A stretch of 64,000 nt of DNA. It comes from Dromaius novaehollandiae. Lineage: Eukaryota; Chordata; Aves; Casuariiformes; Dromaiidae. The notes beneath the pieces are model-generated. The model was given only the letters and a program-made list of their open reading frames with translations. It ran no database searches and was not told where the DNA came from. Shown one piece after another: positions 1-12,996 of this stretch. The position numbers were made by a program, and so were the translations under genes. Positions within the stretch are counted from its first letter, which is position 1. Every line of letters starts with the position of its first letter. The stretch is from assembly GCF_036370855.1 (NCBI RefSeq), contig NC_088098.1:204459336-204523335 (forward strand). The letters are read 5' to 3'.

Positions 1-1351
1 TGTAAAATCTTTTCTAGAATCCAAGATGAGAATGAAAAATAATAAGAGAAATTGTATCTTCAGATCTATAGGTCAAGATTCTTGCAGTACAGAGAATAAG
101 AAATGAATCATGATCATGTGCTGGTTTGATAGTTTTAGTCATTATCCATCATCAGCCCCAGCTTGAAAAGAGAAGTATTTCCCAACACTGGCAAGAAAGG
201 AGAAACACCTGGCATATGTGGAATCTGCTAGGGGGTAGACTGGCCAAGGGGGGGTAAAACAGATGGTCAGCAAAGCTTGCTTTCCCTTCAGTCTTTGGCT
301 CTGCCTCCCCGTCGGAGGGGAGGTCCCTCGCTGCTGCATGCCCTTACTGCCTGTCCTGCACTTTGCAAGGACCAGCTATGAGTTTGGGGTGGATTTATCT
401 CACTTCACTAGAGATGTCAGCAGTGTAAAAACTGGTATGTTAGCTGGTCACCCCAGGCTTTCTTTCTAAACAGTAGAAAAAAGCTGGCACCTGAAGCATG
501 TGATTCAGTCATCCTATTTCAGATGTCTGCACTAGGATGAGAGGACTCAGGCCCTGAAAGTGCCTATTACTCTCCTTTAACCATAGCAAGATCATACTGT
601 CAATAGCTCAGATAAAACTGCCTGTGATTCACACTTGCACAGGCTAATTTTATCTTCACATATGTTTGGAGTATAGCTCTAGCCTCGTTTGGGGTTTCTA
701 AGTATAATAGATGGACAATTAATATGTAAAATTAAAATGAAAAGTTTTCCAGGCTTTTACAGCTTTTGAAAAGTACTAGTGATTTCTTCTATGGACTTCA
801 CTTCAAAAATATTTTTAAATTTCTAATGGATCATCCTAACTTTACATCCCCTGGACTTGGAAAACTCCATCAAAGAAAAGACAGACTGTAGGTCTGAAAA
901 AAATCTCTAAAAACATCTGACGGCAACAATGGTTACTGAGTGTATCTTAGAGGAGAGTTGTCCATCTATCTTGAATGCATTCAAGTGCCTATCTTAGCTG
1001 GATTATTCTAACAAGAAAAGTTAGGCAAGATTTTCCTCTGTAGTAGTGTATTTTGTATCATATAGATTTATATCTGGCAAAAATGACCATAGAAGGCAGT
1101 TCACTGTGCAAATTTTTTAGTTAACCTCCCTGAGGCATATTTTTCTTTTCTTAGCATTGTACACAGAGTTAGGTATTTTTTCTGTATGTGTATTTCTTCT
1201 TCAGGTCAGATACCAAAAAGTTTGGTATTCAGGTACTAGAAATTTCTTCTGTATACAGCCATAAGAAATAAAATCCATCTCCTATTTTAGGTCCTGTGCC
1301 ATTTAATTGGTTTCAGAGCTTGTAAGGCAACATCTGTTCCTAATTATTACT

Positions 1352-1407
1352 CATAATATTACTATTATTACTAATCACAATCTATTAGTAGTAATAATAA
1401 TATTATG
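1352..1407. repeat. Imperfect 24-bp inverted repeat (hairpin) in AT-rich DNA
   Basis: Two 24-nt arms, 1,352-1,375 and 1,384-1,407, are near-perfect reverse complements with two mismatches, separated by an 8-nt loop (cacaatct). Both arms consist of ATT/TAA-type trinucleotides, so the structure could have grown from a simple repeat rather than from a transposon. No flanking target-site duplication is evident. Confidence 0.7.
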
Positions 1408-4068
1408 GGCTACCATAATGCAGTTGTCACTGACAGCTATAGTGGTTCATCAATAAGATATGCACTAGTTCCTTAAATCTGCGGGAGCAAGTTATGTGCA
1501 ATGAGACTAAGGAAAGCTTTGGTAGGGGCAGGAAAAAAAGCAAAAATACACAATAACTTTGGCTATGCAATTGTTTTTCTTTGCCATATCGTTTCTTCTC
1601 TGATTCTGTCATTGCCTCTTAACAATGCCTTTTTTTTCCTGTAACATTATATAAGGAGTTCACAGATACAGTCCTTAAATTATCACACTGAATTCTATGT
1701 TCTAAAAGAAGAGCGGGCATTATCTGCAATGACTTATCTACCGAGATTAAAAAATGTGCTTAAGCGTGCTGTAAATCTTAAACAGAGTTCTAGAACATTT
1801 TCAGTGATATAGGGCTGTAACTGCTCTGCTGCAGTACAGATGCCAAAGGAAAGCACAGGGCCAGGATGCGACTGTTACAGCATATACTAAACCCACCCTC
1901 CGGTCAGTGAGTCTGAACTATAAACTGGTTTGTGGAAATCAATGCTGAATCATCTGATGTTTTTCAAGTTCTTTATTTAGCCTCTGCAGAGTAGGCTAGA
2001 GTTCAAACCATGCAAGGCTGCACAGCTAATGCAGAACTAGAACATTTCTTTTGCTAAAGCTACAGGAAATGACCCCAGGCCGTGGGGCTGGTAACTGACC
2101 TGCAGACCCATCAAGGAGGTCATTTGCTTGAGAACTTGGATTCCCTACTGAAATAACCAGGGGTTATTATGACTAACCCTAGTCACTGACATAGAAATTG
2201 CTCTAGATTTATACTTCTGAATGTAAGGGCAGGGTTTGAGTCCGATAACCTCTCAGAATGGATCGTCCCCTTTCTCTCTTGTATTAGTTTAGTTAAATGG
2301 CAGCTTAGGAAACTGGGAGTGCCATGGCAATAGCTGTGGAGGTGATTTTCACTTCTCTTAAGTTTGAAAACCTCTTAATTTTTTGGTCTTCTTAGTAGCT
2401 ACAATTCCTTTGTATCTTCTGATGCTCGTAGAAGAAGGACATATACATGGGCTGATATTTTGGGAAAGTAGACTTACATATGAGAGTGTATGGATTCTAA
2501 GTTTTATGGTTTGGTTTCATTTTGATTTTTCATTTATTCTGATATTAATCTGTGGTAAGGAAGCTTGTATCTCATTGACTGTTTGGTTTCTTTTTATGGA
2601 CAGAACAGATCAGAATACAAGCACTGAAATAATCAGAAGCAAATAAGAAGAACAAAGTAACCTGGAATTCAGGAATTCAGCATTCAGGATTTCTGTCAGC
2701 CTAGCAAGGGAAAAAACTGAGCAGTATAGGAAATATGATTGTAATAAGGATGGGGAGGATGCGGTTGAGGACACGAGGCCTGATAGCAAAACTATTTTCT
2801 TTGGGTTCTGAGTGACTGATGTGGCAGTACAGCATGGGACAAGTTGCTTCTCTCTGTGTGGTTTAGCATGCTACCTAAGGATTATACTGGAGATTAGAGA
2901 TAAAGCCATCAATGCAGCTGTTTTTGTGAAGAGATCCTATGGTTCCATCAAAGGAATTACTAAAACTGAGAATAATATGATTTGGAAAGGGAGGGTTATG
3001 ATAGATATCTATTAAATCATGAGTGTCCTGGAGAGGGGACAGACATTTACTGGTCATTTTTTTCTTGAGGTACAAAAATAAGGGGGCACAAAATGAAGCT
3101 AGAAAGATCCCCATTTAAAACAAGCAGATGTAGTTTCTCACTCAAGGAATAATAGGCCTGTAGAATTCAAGTCAGAGGAGATAGTAAATTATTAAAGATA
3201 ACATAGGTTCAAGAGGGCACTATATAAGATCTTGAAAGAGAAACAGATATTATAGATATATACATATTATAGATATTTTGCTATTTTAGTGAGGTTAAAC
3301 ATAATTAGTATATAAATAATAAAATTATAACTGGATTGATGCATTTTTGCTATCACTGATGGAAACTGTTAGGTAAAGATGGAGGACCTATAGGCTTGGA
3401 GTAAAAAAATATTTACTATTTAATTCAAATACAAGACAAATGTTTTCTATCACAGAAGCAAAATGCTCCTGAGCTTTTTAATAGAAGTTTAACTACTTTG
3501 AAGAGTGATTTTGATATATCTATCAGTATAATTAAATTGTATGACCTATTTGCTTGTGATCAGCAAGTATTGAACTGGAAGACCTAAAAAAGCTCTGTCT
3601 GTCTTCTGTATTCTTCTGCTCCTAGTGAAATATATATCAGATATTGTAATGTTACTCAATTCTACTCAATTCTGTTCAATCCTGAAGACTTAAAATTCTT
3701 CTTCTCTGGCAGAATAGATGAATTAGCAGATTCTCTTATGTAAAAAAAGAGGCTGAAGGTGAGAGAAAATGATTGTGTGCTTTGCAGGAAATAGTGTTAG
3801 GGTTCCAGACTGTGTAAATTTTTAATGATGCTTTTAGGAATTTAAGTGTCATTTATGAACTCATCTCAAAAAGAAACAGTTTCCAATGAATATGATGCTC
3901 CATCTACACAGCACAATTGTCCCATTATTATGTACAGTTCAATGTAAAAATGTCATTACGAATTACTTCTGTCTTAATGATGCACATAGTTAGTGATAAT
4001 TGCAATAATGCTAAAAAGAACTTCACAACAAGAGGAAAAACTACTTGTACACAACAAAGCAACACAAC

Positions 4069-4110
4069 AAAATGTAAAGACAAATTTGTAAAATGTAAAG
4101 ATAAATTTGC
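4069..4110. repeat. 21-bp tandem duplication, two copies
   Basis: Positions 4,069-4,089 and 4,090-4,110 are adjacent copies of a 21-nt A-rich unit (starting aaaatgtaaaga) that differ at two positions. The unit length is a multiple of three and it lies inside a 110-codon open frame (3,917-4,249), but that frame shows no known domain. Confidence 0.8.
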
Positions 4111-5779
4111 AGAAGCTGAACTGAATGGCAGAAAAATTCTTTCAAGTTACATTTCAGATGATAAAAATAGAGCACTCCAATGGCATATTTTGGGGAGCTA
4201 CCTTAAGAATACAAATTTTGTGCCTATGATTTTATTTCTTGAGCACTAATGTCAGCCTGTTTTTAGCATAAAGAATTGAAGAGTATATATTATAGTCCCT
4301 AACAGAAAACAACATAATGAAAAATTTTTGAAGAAGTCTGAAGTAGCTATTAAAAATGCCAGTATGACCTCTACAATGCAATAAAATCCTCAAAATAGAA
4401 TCTTTCTGCATCACTACTGGAAAAAATTCTACTCATTTCTACTCTTCTAAAGCGATAAGATGGAATAGAGAGGGGTTTTGTGTATTATGCTTACAAAGAA
4501 CTCTTTGTAACAGCTAAAATTCTGTAATAATAAGGGAGGAAAAAACCTTGTTTTTTGCCACTTAGTAGTACATTTTCAGCTCGGTAGGTTTTAATTTGAT
4601 CAGAACTATGCATTCTTTTGATATGGCATAAAAACATTATTCTGAGACAGCATCTTCTCTCAGATAGGGCTGCTCATTGCGGAGTGCATTCCAAGATCTG
4701 TAGGGGTATAAAATTAAAGAACATGGCATCTTACTCTGACTAAAAACCCTGAAAAAATAGTAAGAGAACTATTTTATTATCATTTTTCGTTCAAATATTT
4801 TAACATAACTACTTCACACGATGAAATCAGCAAGGCAGAATGGTATTAAAAAACCTGCGTGTCAAGGAAGGAAAGTTTAGGAGAACTTCTTCCAGTTTGA
4901 CTTGGGAGAATAATACTCTAATATCCCTGTAGTTTAGGACATGACAAGCAGGAAGCCCTTGGGATGCCCAGAGCTGAGACTTTTGCTGTTCAGGATATCT
5001 GTGAAAGACTATGCTAATAGATTAAACTCTTGCAAAAGGAAAGGAAGATCTTGTCTGATTCCGTCAATGATTCAAAAGCTCTAAAGCTGCTTACCCCACT
5101 GGGCCCCAATATAAGAATCAGACCTCTCTCCCTACACCCTAATCTTGACACAAGTCTTTGAATTCATGGCAAAGAATTGAGATTCTAGAGCTGCAAACAC
5201 ACACTCTTGGCAACATAGTTTCTAGATATTATCCACATTTATTCCAATGTGTGATTAGAGAGGGTGTCTGATATTATTTGGACGAATATCAGTTTGCACA
5301 TTTGTCATAAAGGGGCCATTTAGATATAGTGTGAACAGGATGGTTTCCATCCTCAAGGGTATCCTGACCTTGTCCACCCATGAAATGGAATTGAAGCAAA
5401 TATGTGGTGAAGTTTCATTCTCTGTGTCCTGTCAAAGAAAAGTAGACAGCTCCACTCCAGAGTGGAATTCATTTTGATCAGCTGCATATTCAAAGAAAAT
5501 GATGTGCCTGTACACTGTGTCATCATACTAACAGTGTTTTGGAGTAGTCACTATCACATCAGTCTGAAAGGTCTCAAAGCTTTCAAACACAGTATTGGAT
5601 CATCTAAAAACAAAATCACAAACACAATTTGAAGTAATCATATACATTGAAAACAATAACAACACACTCTGTTTCACTACTTTCACCTCTGGATTTGACT
5701 CTGGTAAGTGGAGCAAGATATACCACAGCACAATTCAGGATGGATGTTGGATGCATGTACAAGGTCAATAACTTAGTTC

Positions 5780-6300
5780 CCAAGTTCAGTTCTGGGGCTT
5801 AGTCTCGTGATTGTGCACATCCCGTGATCTCTCTTAGAAGGAACCCATAGTTCCCTACAAAATCCAGGTATGGCTTTAGAGTTACTTTACTCGGACAGCT
5901 ATTCCCTATCAATAGTATAGACCATACTATTCCAGATTTGGCACTGTCTGCCCTATAAAGTTGTCCAGCATCATCCAAACATGCCAAACACCTCAGTGTG
6001 CTCTCATGCCATATCCCGAGGCATGTGCCCTGCTCTTGGCATCAGATTACACAAAGCAACCACTCTCACATTATTATTAAATACTTTGAATTGTAAAAAA
6101 CAAGCAAACAAAAATTATGTTTTAGACCCCCAGCATGCCATGGTCAAGTCGCATGTGGCGTGGACACTAAGTCACTTTGGAACGGCTATCCCTGAACAGC
6201 GTGGACAAGAATCTCTTTCCACCACTTGGCCAGAGGCTAAATCACTACCTGGAATGGATGCTTTCAGCAGCGTAAACAACATCTGAAATGCCTAGCCTAG
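5780..6300. other. Less AT-rich, CpG-containing segment of unknown origin
   Basis: Against strongly AT-rich, CpG-poor flanks, this segment carries noticeably more G+C and a scatter of CpG dinucleotides (for example in gtcgcatgtggcgtgg near 6,147). It includes a 101-codon + strand open frame (5,981-6,286) without any domain I recognise. It could be a retroelement or LTR piece, or a regulatory segment. I cannot tell which. Confidence 0.35.
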
Positions 6301-9300
6301 CACCACAGGCAACCATTTATATCTACACTAGTTTACAGGTAAAAACTATCCATAAATAGGAAGTCAAACATGAAGTACTTTAGACCATCTTTCACAGACT
6401 GCAGGTCTTTTTGTTACATGCCAGAACAGCAAAAGCATGAGCTTCTGCTTCAGTGGCAATAAGATGTGGGACATGCTCACTGAATGTGTTCCTTCTTTCT
6501 CACCCACCAAATGTGATGTTTGCCTTCACAGCAATGCATGTGATTTCCAGCATATTAAGAAAACTGGGAAAATGTTCATATATAGCCCAAACTAGGGTCA
6601 GTGATAAAGCTACTAGTGTGGATGCCTATGGATTTTATTTGGGGATTTTCAACATTATTCTTTGGTTCATTATATTATGTTTTCCTCATTTTGATAGAAT
6701 TTAATTTTCTGATTATTTTTCTCTGATTTTAGGTATAATGCTACTGCTAGGCTTCTGCATGATACCGTAACATCTGATTTATGAATGACTGATGTTCTAG
6801 CACGTTATAATTATCTAAAAAGCTCTGGAAGAGAAAGAAATGTATGAGCACATTCTATTCCCTTTCTACTGATTCCTGGATTTGAGATTAGTAATTGGAC
6901 TAAAACACACCAAAGATAGATGAAAGTTTATTTTTTCTGAATGAATCAAATATCTTTCTGCTTATCTGTCTTTCTCATACCCATTACATCTATATTTGCA
7001 CTTCCAGATCATGTTTTGTCAATCTCTAGTAATGTTCTGCTTTCATCACTATTTTTAGGCTTTTCCTAAAAGTACTGAAATAGCCCTTCACATTTCTGGA
7101 CCATCAAATCATATCTGGCTTAATCATTACAGCTGACAGAAATCAAATACAGTGGAAATGTATTCCTTTAGAATATTCAATTCCATCCAATTGTGTCAAT
7201 TTAATCTGCAATTCTAATTTAAATTGAAAAATTGGCTTCAGTCAAAACCATCCTTTTTAGAATATGTCCAAGCTTAAATTGCTCTTTATTTCAAAATATT
7301 TAAAATTTTATTTTAATTATTACAATGTAGTGCCAAATTAATATAATATGGTCTAATTTCGATTTTGTCAAATTTCTGTGTTTTCATTAAGATAAATCGT
7401 CTATGTATTTTTTTTGTTCAGCATTTTCCTTTATGTACACCTTACATACTTGATATATTTTGTTTTGGACTGGAACTCAATTAGATTTCAAAAACTACAA
7501 ATTCCTCACAAAACATTTTCTTTCTTTTACATATAACTCTATTAGCAGCTAAATATTGTAGCATCTTTTTAAATGTAGGCCTTAAATTCCCATATTTTAG
7601 AATCCTTAATTAGAGACATGTACTATCTTGTTTTAATTGCTAATTAGTATTTGTATTAAAATTTTCAGTTCAGTTTGGGCTTCTTTGTCTTTGGTATAAC
7701 ATAACCCTACAAAAACAGCGAACCACTACTTTGCAGCGCTCAATATTTAAGCTTTAAGGTAATAAGCACCAATCACTGAAAATGAACAAACGAAAGGTAA
7801 AATAGAGATTTTTTATCTGAATGTGTTTCTTAAGAAATTGTCAGTGTACAAATATGGTATATTATACATTAAGGTTTTATTTCTGAAGAGACAAACACAT
7901 CAGCAGCAGCTTTTCCATCTGTCTTATTGTCAGATGGCTGGATTTTATAGTTACATTAAGCAAATAACCCCACTCCAGTAGCACTGCTGAACACCCTAAA
8001 AATTGTAGCTACAATTTTAGATATATTATATGCTCATTATCTTCTAATACAATTTCTATTAAATAAAGTTTTGCAAACAAAACTGCAAACCTCAACACAA
8101 TTAACCGTCAGTATTGTATAGTTGAGCTAATATTATAAATCCTACCTCTTAATACACGAAATGGATTTTTTAGGATCAGCATATTGGATTTAAGGGGCAG
8201 GAGAGGGCAAGATCTAGACTGTCACTCGTAAATTTTTTTTTTTTCAAAGATGAAACCTGCCTAACTACCTCAGAAAAAAAAAACCACACACACACATATT
8301 ACATAAAAGAACACAATACAGCACTCTTTAAGGCTTTGCCATTAATGGCAAGGTCAAACGTGGTACTTTTTGCTCCATTGATTCAGCGATTCATGACCCA
8401 AGTGAGGTCAGTGCTTATGCACAGAACACAATTAAATCAAGGTTAGACAAGCAGGATTCTTTAGTACAAGATAGTCAGCCAGCAGATTATATAGTACTAG
8501 GAAACTTGCATTTGAATCATATTTGATGAAGATAATTTATTCATTTTCATGACTGTTTAAAAAAAACTGTAAGCTTATTACTAACATTAATTTGGTTTAT
8601 AGAAAACATGATAATAACTAAACTGCCAGAATTCTAAGGGTCACTTTATATGAACTCTTTTTATAATATAAACAAGAAAATAAACAAAAATTACTTTGTT
8701 CGGTCTTTTATGTCTTGTTCACACTCCTTCAAGATAGCTTTTATGTAACAAATAAGTTGGAGTAACTTCACAAGCACTGTAAATCTTTCTAATCAGGATT
8801 CAGCATAATACTTAAAGGTTCCTTTTGCACACTAAAGATTTCCTATCTTAGTCCTTCAATAAGCACATAATGTGCAGTCCTTCACATATACGCTTAAATA
8901 AATACAAGGCCTTAGTTGAAGTATGACATTTAAGGACTGGAGTAAAATAGTATCATCTGATGTCAGAAAATTACCGATATGCAGCATATTTTTCCCCAAC
9001 AAAAACCAAGTTGATTGCAATTCAGGGCTAATATTTCACTGAGTAAAATAATTAATTTGAAGCTTTCTACTTTAATTATTTACTGAATACTGTCAATGTG
9101 TTAGTGTATTGAAGTTCCTGGAAGACTACTGCAGTAAACCAAAGCACAAGGTCCACAGATCAAAGGCACAGTACTAAAACAATGCATGTAGTTTCTTCCA
9201 AATATATTGATATGTTTGTCAGTTCGTGAAAAGACATCATGGAAAAGCCTAGTTTTGAGAAGTGACCTGGAAAAAAAAGAGGATGATCGATCAAGTACAC

Positions 9301-10050
9301 AGGCAGGAGAGGTCATACATAGGATGTGAAGATTTTAGGAATGTGCCCAGATTTGGAAAGAGACTTGCAAAAGGCATAGGAATAGCATTTGGAAGGCCAA
9401 GGCCAAATCGGGAGTGCAAATCGGGTTCACTTCAAGAAGCCAGTAGATGACATTGGTTTACACCAAAAGAAAATCCAGCCAACACAGTTTGTGTGATTGT
9501 GAGGCATGTTTGTACTTTTTTCCAACATTCTTCGTTGTCAATATTCACTATAATTGTAGTCGATCTAAACAGGCTGAGAAGATAGGAGGATGCCATGGAG
9601 CAGCATCATCATTTATATTTACTCAAGTATATTGCACTGGGTCCCTGAGACCTAGTTCAGTGTCACAGCAACATAGTAACTGCCTTAGAGATCAGATTAC
9701 TTGTTCATCTAGTTGAGAATCCTGTGTGTGACAGCAGTTCCAGATGTTTGAGAGGAAAATAGGGATTCTTTCCAAACTATGCAGGCCTGAGGTTGCAAGC
9801 TTACCTCTTCAGTTTGGATAATAGAATATGGTATGAACCAATTAAACTGTGTTCTATCTCCTCAGTCTACTTTTATTTAGATTCCTCTGTAATATCTATT
9901 ACACTGCTTGAGCCACCTGTATGTCTGAAATTGTCTTGGAAGTTTCAAACTAAAAACAAATCTTTTGTCAGCTTCATTTTTTTTGAACTCACTGCCACTT
10001 TCAGCTGCAAAGCCATTCTGTATCTATTTTTCCTAACCTTAGTCCTGAAT
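6300..10050. other. AT-rich intergenic DNA
   Basis: No coding or RNA gene is recognisable. The stretch 7,100-8,150 is very A+T-rich. A cluster of nuclear-receptor-like half-sites at 8,351-8,410 is listed separately. A short CA run lies at about 8,284-8,298. Confidence 0.65.
8351..8410. promoter_or_regulatory. Possible nuclear-receptor half-site cluster
   Basis: Three AGGTCA-type hexamers lie within 60 bp: AGGTCA at 8,351-8,356 preceded by GGCA (an SF-1/ERR-like extended half-site), TGACCC at 8,394-8,399, and AGGTCA at 8,405-8,410. The last two form an everted repeat with a 5-nt spacer. The site is about 25 kb upstream of PGR. Hexamers of this kind occur by chance, so this is only a candidate. 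Confidence 0.2.
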
Positions 10051-10380
10051 GAAGTTCTCTGAAGTCCCCAGTCATTCCCAGAAGACCTAGAAGATGTAGA
10101 AGCAGAGCCCAGGCCCTGCCGTGAAACCGCAAGCAGCAACAGCAAACAGCAGCCTGAGCAGCATCCCAGACTCCTGCATGTGTCCCTGCCATGTGAACTG
10201 CTGTGCTAGGTGCAGAGTCCCTGCTCACAGTCCCCTGGATTGCTGTACTCCCTAAAGATCAGTTAAACAGCAAATGGAAGCCGGACATTGCATTTCCCAC
10301 TCTCCACTAGGCTTGCCCCCCAGCAGGTCTTTTCTTCTGAGACTATGACACCCTGCAAAAGCCTCTTGGCCAACATCCAC
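10050..10380. other. Less AT-rich segment, no recognised gene
   Basis: Composition shifts towards G+C, with CAG/CAGC-rich text near 10,129-10,165 and a C-run near 10,315-10,321. Open frames on the minus strand across this segment are short and low in complexity. No splice-linked exon or repeat family could be assigned. Confidence 0.35.
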
Positions 10381-12962
10381 TTTGCTTGTGAAGGCAATCA
10401 CCTCCATGCATGCCTTCTGCCCATACCACTCTCACAGCTGTTTTACTGCTTTTGATAACAATTTGGAGTATGAAGAAAATGCCAGACTAATGCTTGCTTT
10501 ATACTTCAGTGTAAAAATTTGTAGACTCTCGTTCAGAGTACTGTACAGAAATGACAGAAATGCAGGCTGTCATTTTTATTTTGTTAAAATACTGACTGAC
10601 AATAGTGCTCATTCAAAGACTCTTCAAAGACATGACACTGAATACTAGAAAGTTACAAATTATATTATTGCAAAAGAGCAAATTCTGTATACCACAAAAT
10701 TAAAATTCTGAATACCACAAAATGAAGCTTCTACATTTGCTTATATTGAATGTGACAAAAGCCATATTCTAATACCTAATCTTCTCACGAGCATAACAAA
10801 ATTAACATACATAGAGCAGTGCCTCTTCAGTTAAGGTCAAAGCATCCACAAAATTACTGTCCATCTAGAAATTTACGTTTGTGAAAGATTTGTTTTAATT
10901 GCTTTAGCTCTGTTGGATGAATGAGTTAGAGTAAAATTATCAAATTATTTTACAGATCATCATCATTAGTTCATCATATCCCTGCTTGCACAAGTGCACA
11001 TTAGCCAGTAAGAATTTACAGAGGGTATACATGCTTATCTAAAATTGCTCACAGTCTCTATTAAACAGACTCTTCAGGTCAGAATGTCCCATTTAAATAG
11101 GCTGGTGACACTTATACAACCAGCCTCTTTAAGTTGGTTTGATGTTTTTCTGAAAAACATACAGGAATATGTTTCTTTCTCTTTTTGTTACGGCATTTCT
11201 ATTTCCAAATGATATCAAAACTCTATGATGTTAATCAGAGAGAGTAAGGAGAAGGAACTGCAACTTTTCAACACTCTTGAAGAATCCACAGTGGGAAGAA
11301 TCTTATGGCTCACTAGCCATAAGATCTCATTTGCTTTATATAAATAACAACTTCCTTTTGTTTAGTTTGTGCTGTTAATTTACAAAACTGATTAGGATGC
11401 TTGGCATGTTTTGAGACATATGGGTGCAACTTGTGTGAAGCAAAGCAAATACAAATAAAATGACAGCATAAACACCCAAAACTCTAAAACAAAACAAAAA
11501 TAATAAATTTATTTTAATTTTTTCGTGAGGTCTTGCTTAAGTTTGATGAATGAACAGAAAACAAGGATAACTAATTTCAGTGTTGCTGAGTGTATTTAAA
11601 GAATATTTCCCTGCCTTACTGTTTGAAGACTATTTTACTATGCTGCTATTATCTATGTAATGTACAAAAAAGGTCAAGATAATGGAAGTATGTATGAAAA
11701 TATTACTGTCCTGGGAAAACATAAAAACATGTCTATCAATAGAGAGCTACGCTGATAATATCTTGACACTTATCATAGACATTCTGTAATTAAATATTAA
11801 TATCTTTCAGTTTAACAGCAGCTATTACCCCAAACTCTTGTAATGATTTATAAATATACATTTCTTCTAACAGCAGACCTTTCAGGCTGGCATTTTCCTT
11901 GTTCTGGAATGAGTGAACAAAAGTGACATAACTGTACCTACATCACAAAAATAGTCAATATAAGAGCTAATAATACATTCAAAGTTTCAAAAAGATGCCC
12001 AGCCTACTTCTGACCATTAATTATGCTTTCCTCAACACTGCTATGGTTTGGTGAGGAGTGTCCTGTTGTTTTTAAAATGTTAGCACTAAATGCATGCTAC
12101 TGTTGAATGAGAGAATATAAGTTTATGAAAACAGTACAGTATTTCATGATCTGTTGTTTCAGAGCCAGCACAAGTTAGCAAACACTATTCCTAAAGCCAT
12201 GTTGACATTATCAATGTTGTTAGAGCATAAACAAGCACATAAATGAAACAAAGCTATCTTGGCAAGTGCTTCAGATCACTGCTCTGCCAAGTGGAAAAGT
12301 ACATAACTGATAGAGACTAAATGTTATATTCAGGCTTCTATGAAGATAGCAGGCTACTGTTGGCCATGGGAATAGTTTCAGTTTAGAGTTTGGATTTTAT
12401 CTTTACTCTGGGTGTTGTTTTGGAATTCCATCATTCTCTGAAAAATGAAGGTATCTACTAGGAAAAAATTATGACCTGGATGGTACCAAATATAAACATC
12501 TGTTTTATGTGTAGTGTGTTGCAAAATGCCTATTATTGCCAATCTGTGAAAAAGGAGGATATCAGGAAAAAGCTACAGAAAGAAATTTGTCTTTGAACAA
12601 AGTGATTTGATTCTTGTATGTGTTGTGTATATATAAACAGTTGTCACCATTTTCTCTATTCCTGGAGAGTGTGCTGAGCCAGGCCAAGCTTAGCTTGCCT
12701 TGCTCCAGTGTGTGTATACAAGACAGTTCCATACTAGATAGAAATAGGGATGTCTTTTATGTGGCACTTATTAATATTGTTCATAAAATAGCATACATGT
12801 TAACAAGTATGTTAGTCATATACATGCTATCATCATCTGTTGATGTTACAACACTAGTTGGAATAATATGTGATCACAATTTTAAAATAAAGAAAATGAG
12901 AGAGTTTCACAGTTTTCATCTCAGTCCCTACCATTTCTTATCCAATTCTCAGCTTGAAAAGG

Positions 12963-12996
<34 letters not shown>

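Larger units (their letters stand above)
1..5770. other. AT-rich intergenic DNA upstream of PGR
   Basis: I see no gene here. Open frames are short (110 codons at most), AT-rich, lack recognisable domains and have no splice-linked partners. The stretch contains an imperfect hairpin near 1,352-1,407 and a 21-bp tandem duplication near 4,069-4,110, listed separately. The rest reads as unique or unrecognisably old sequence. Confidence 0.7.
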
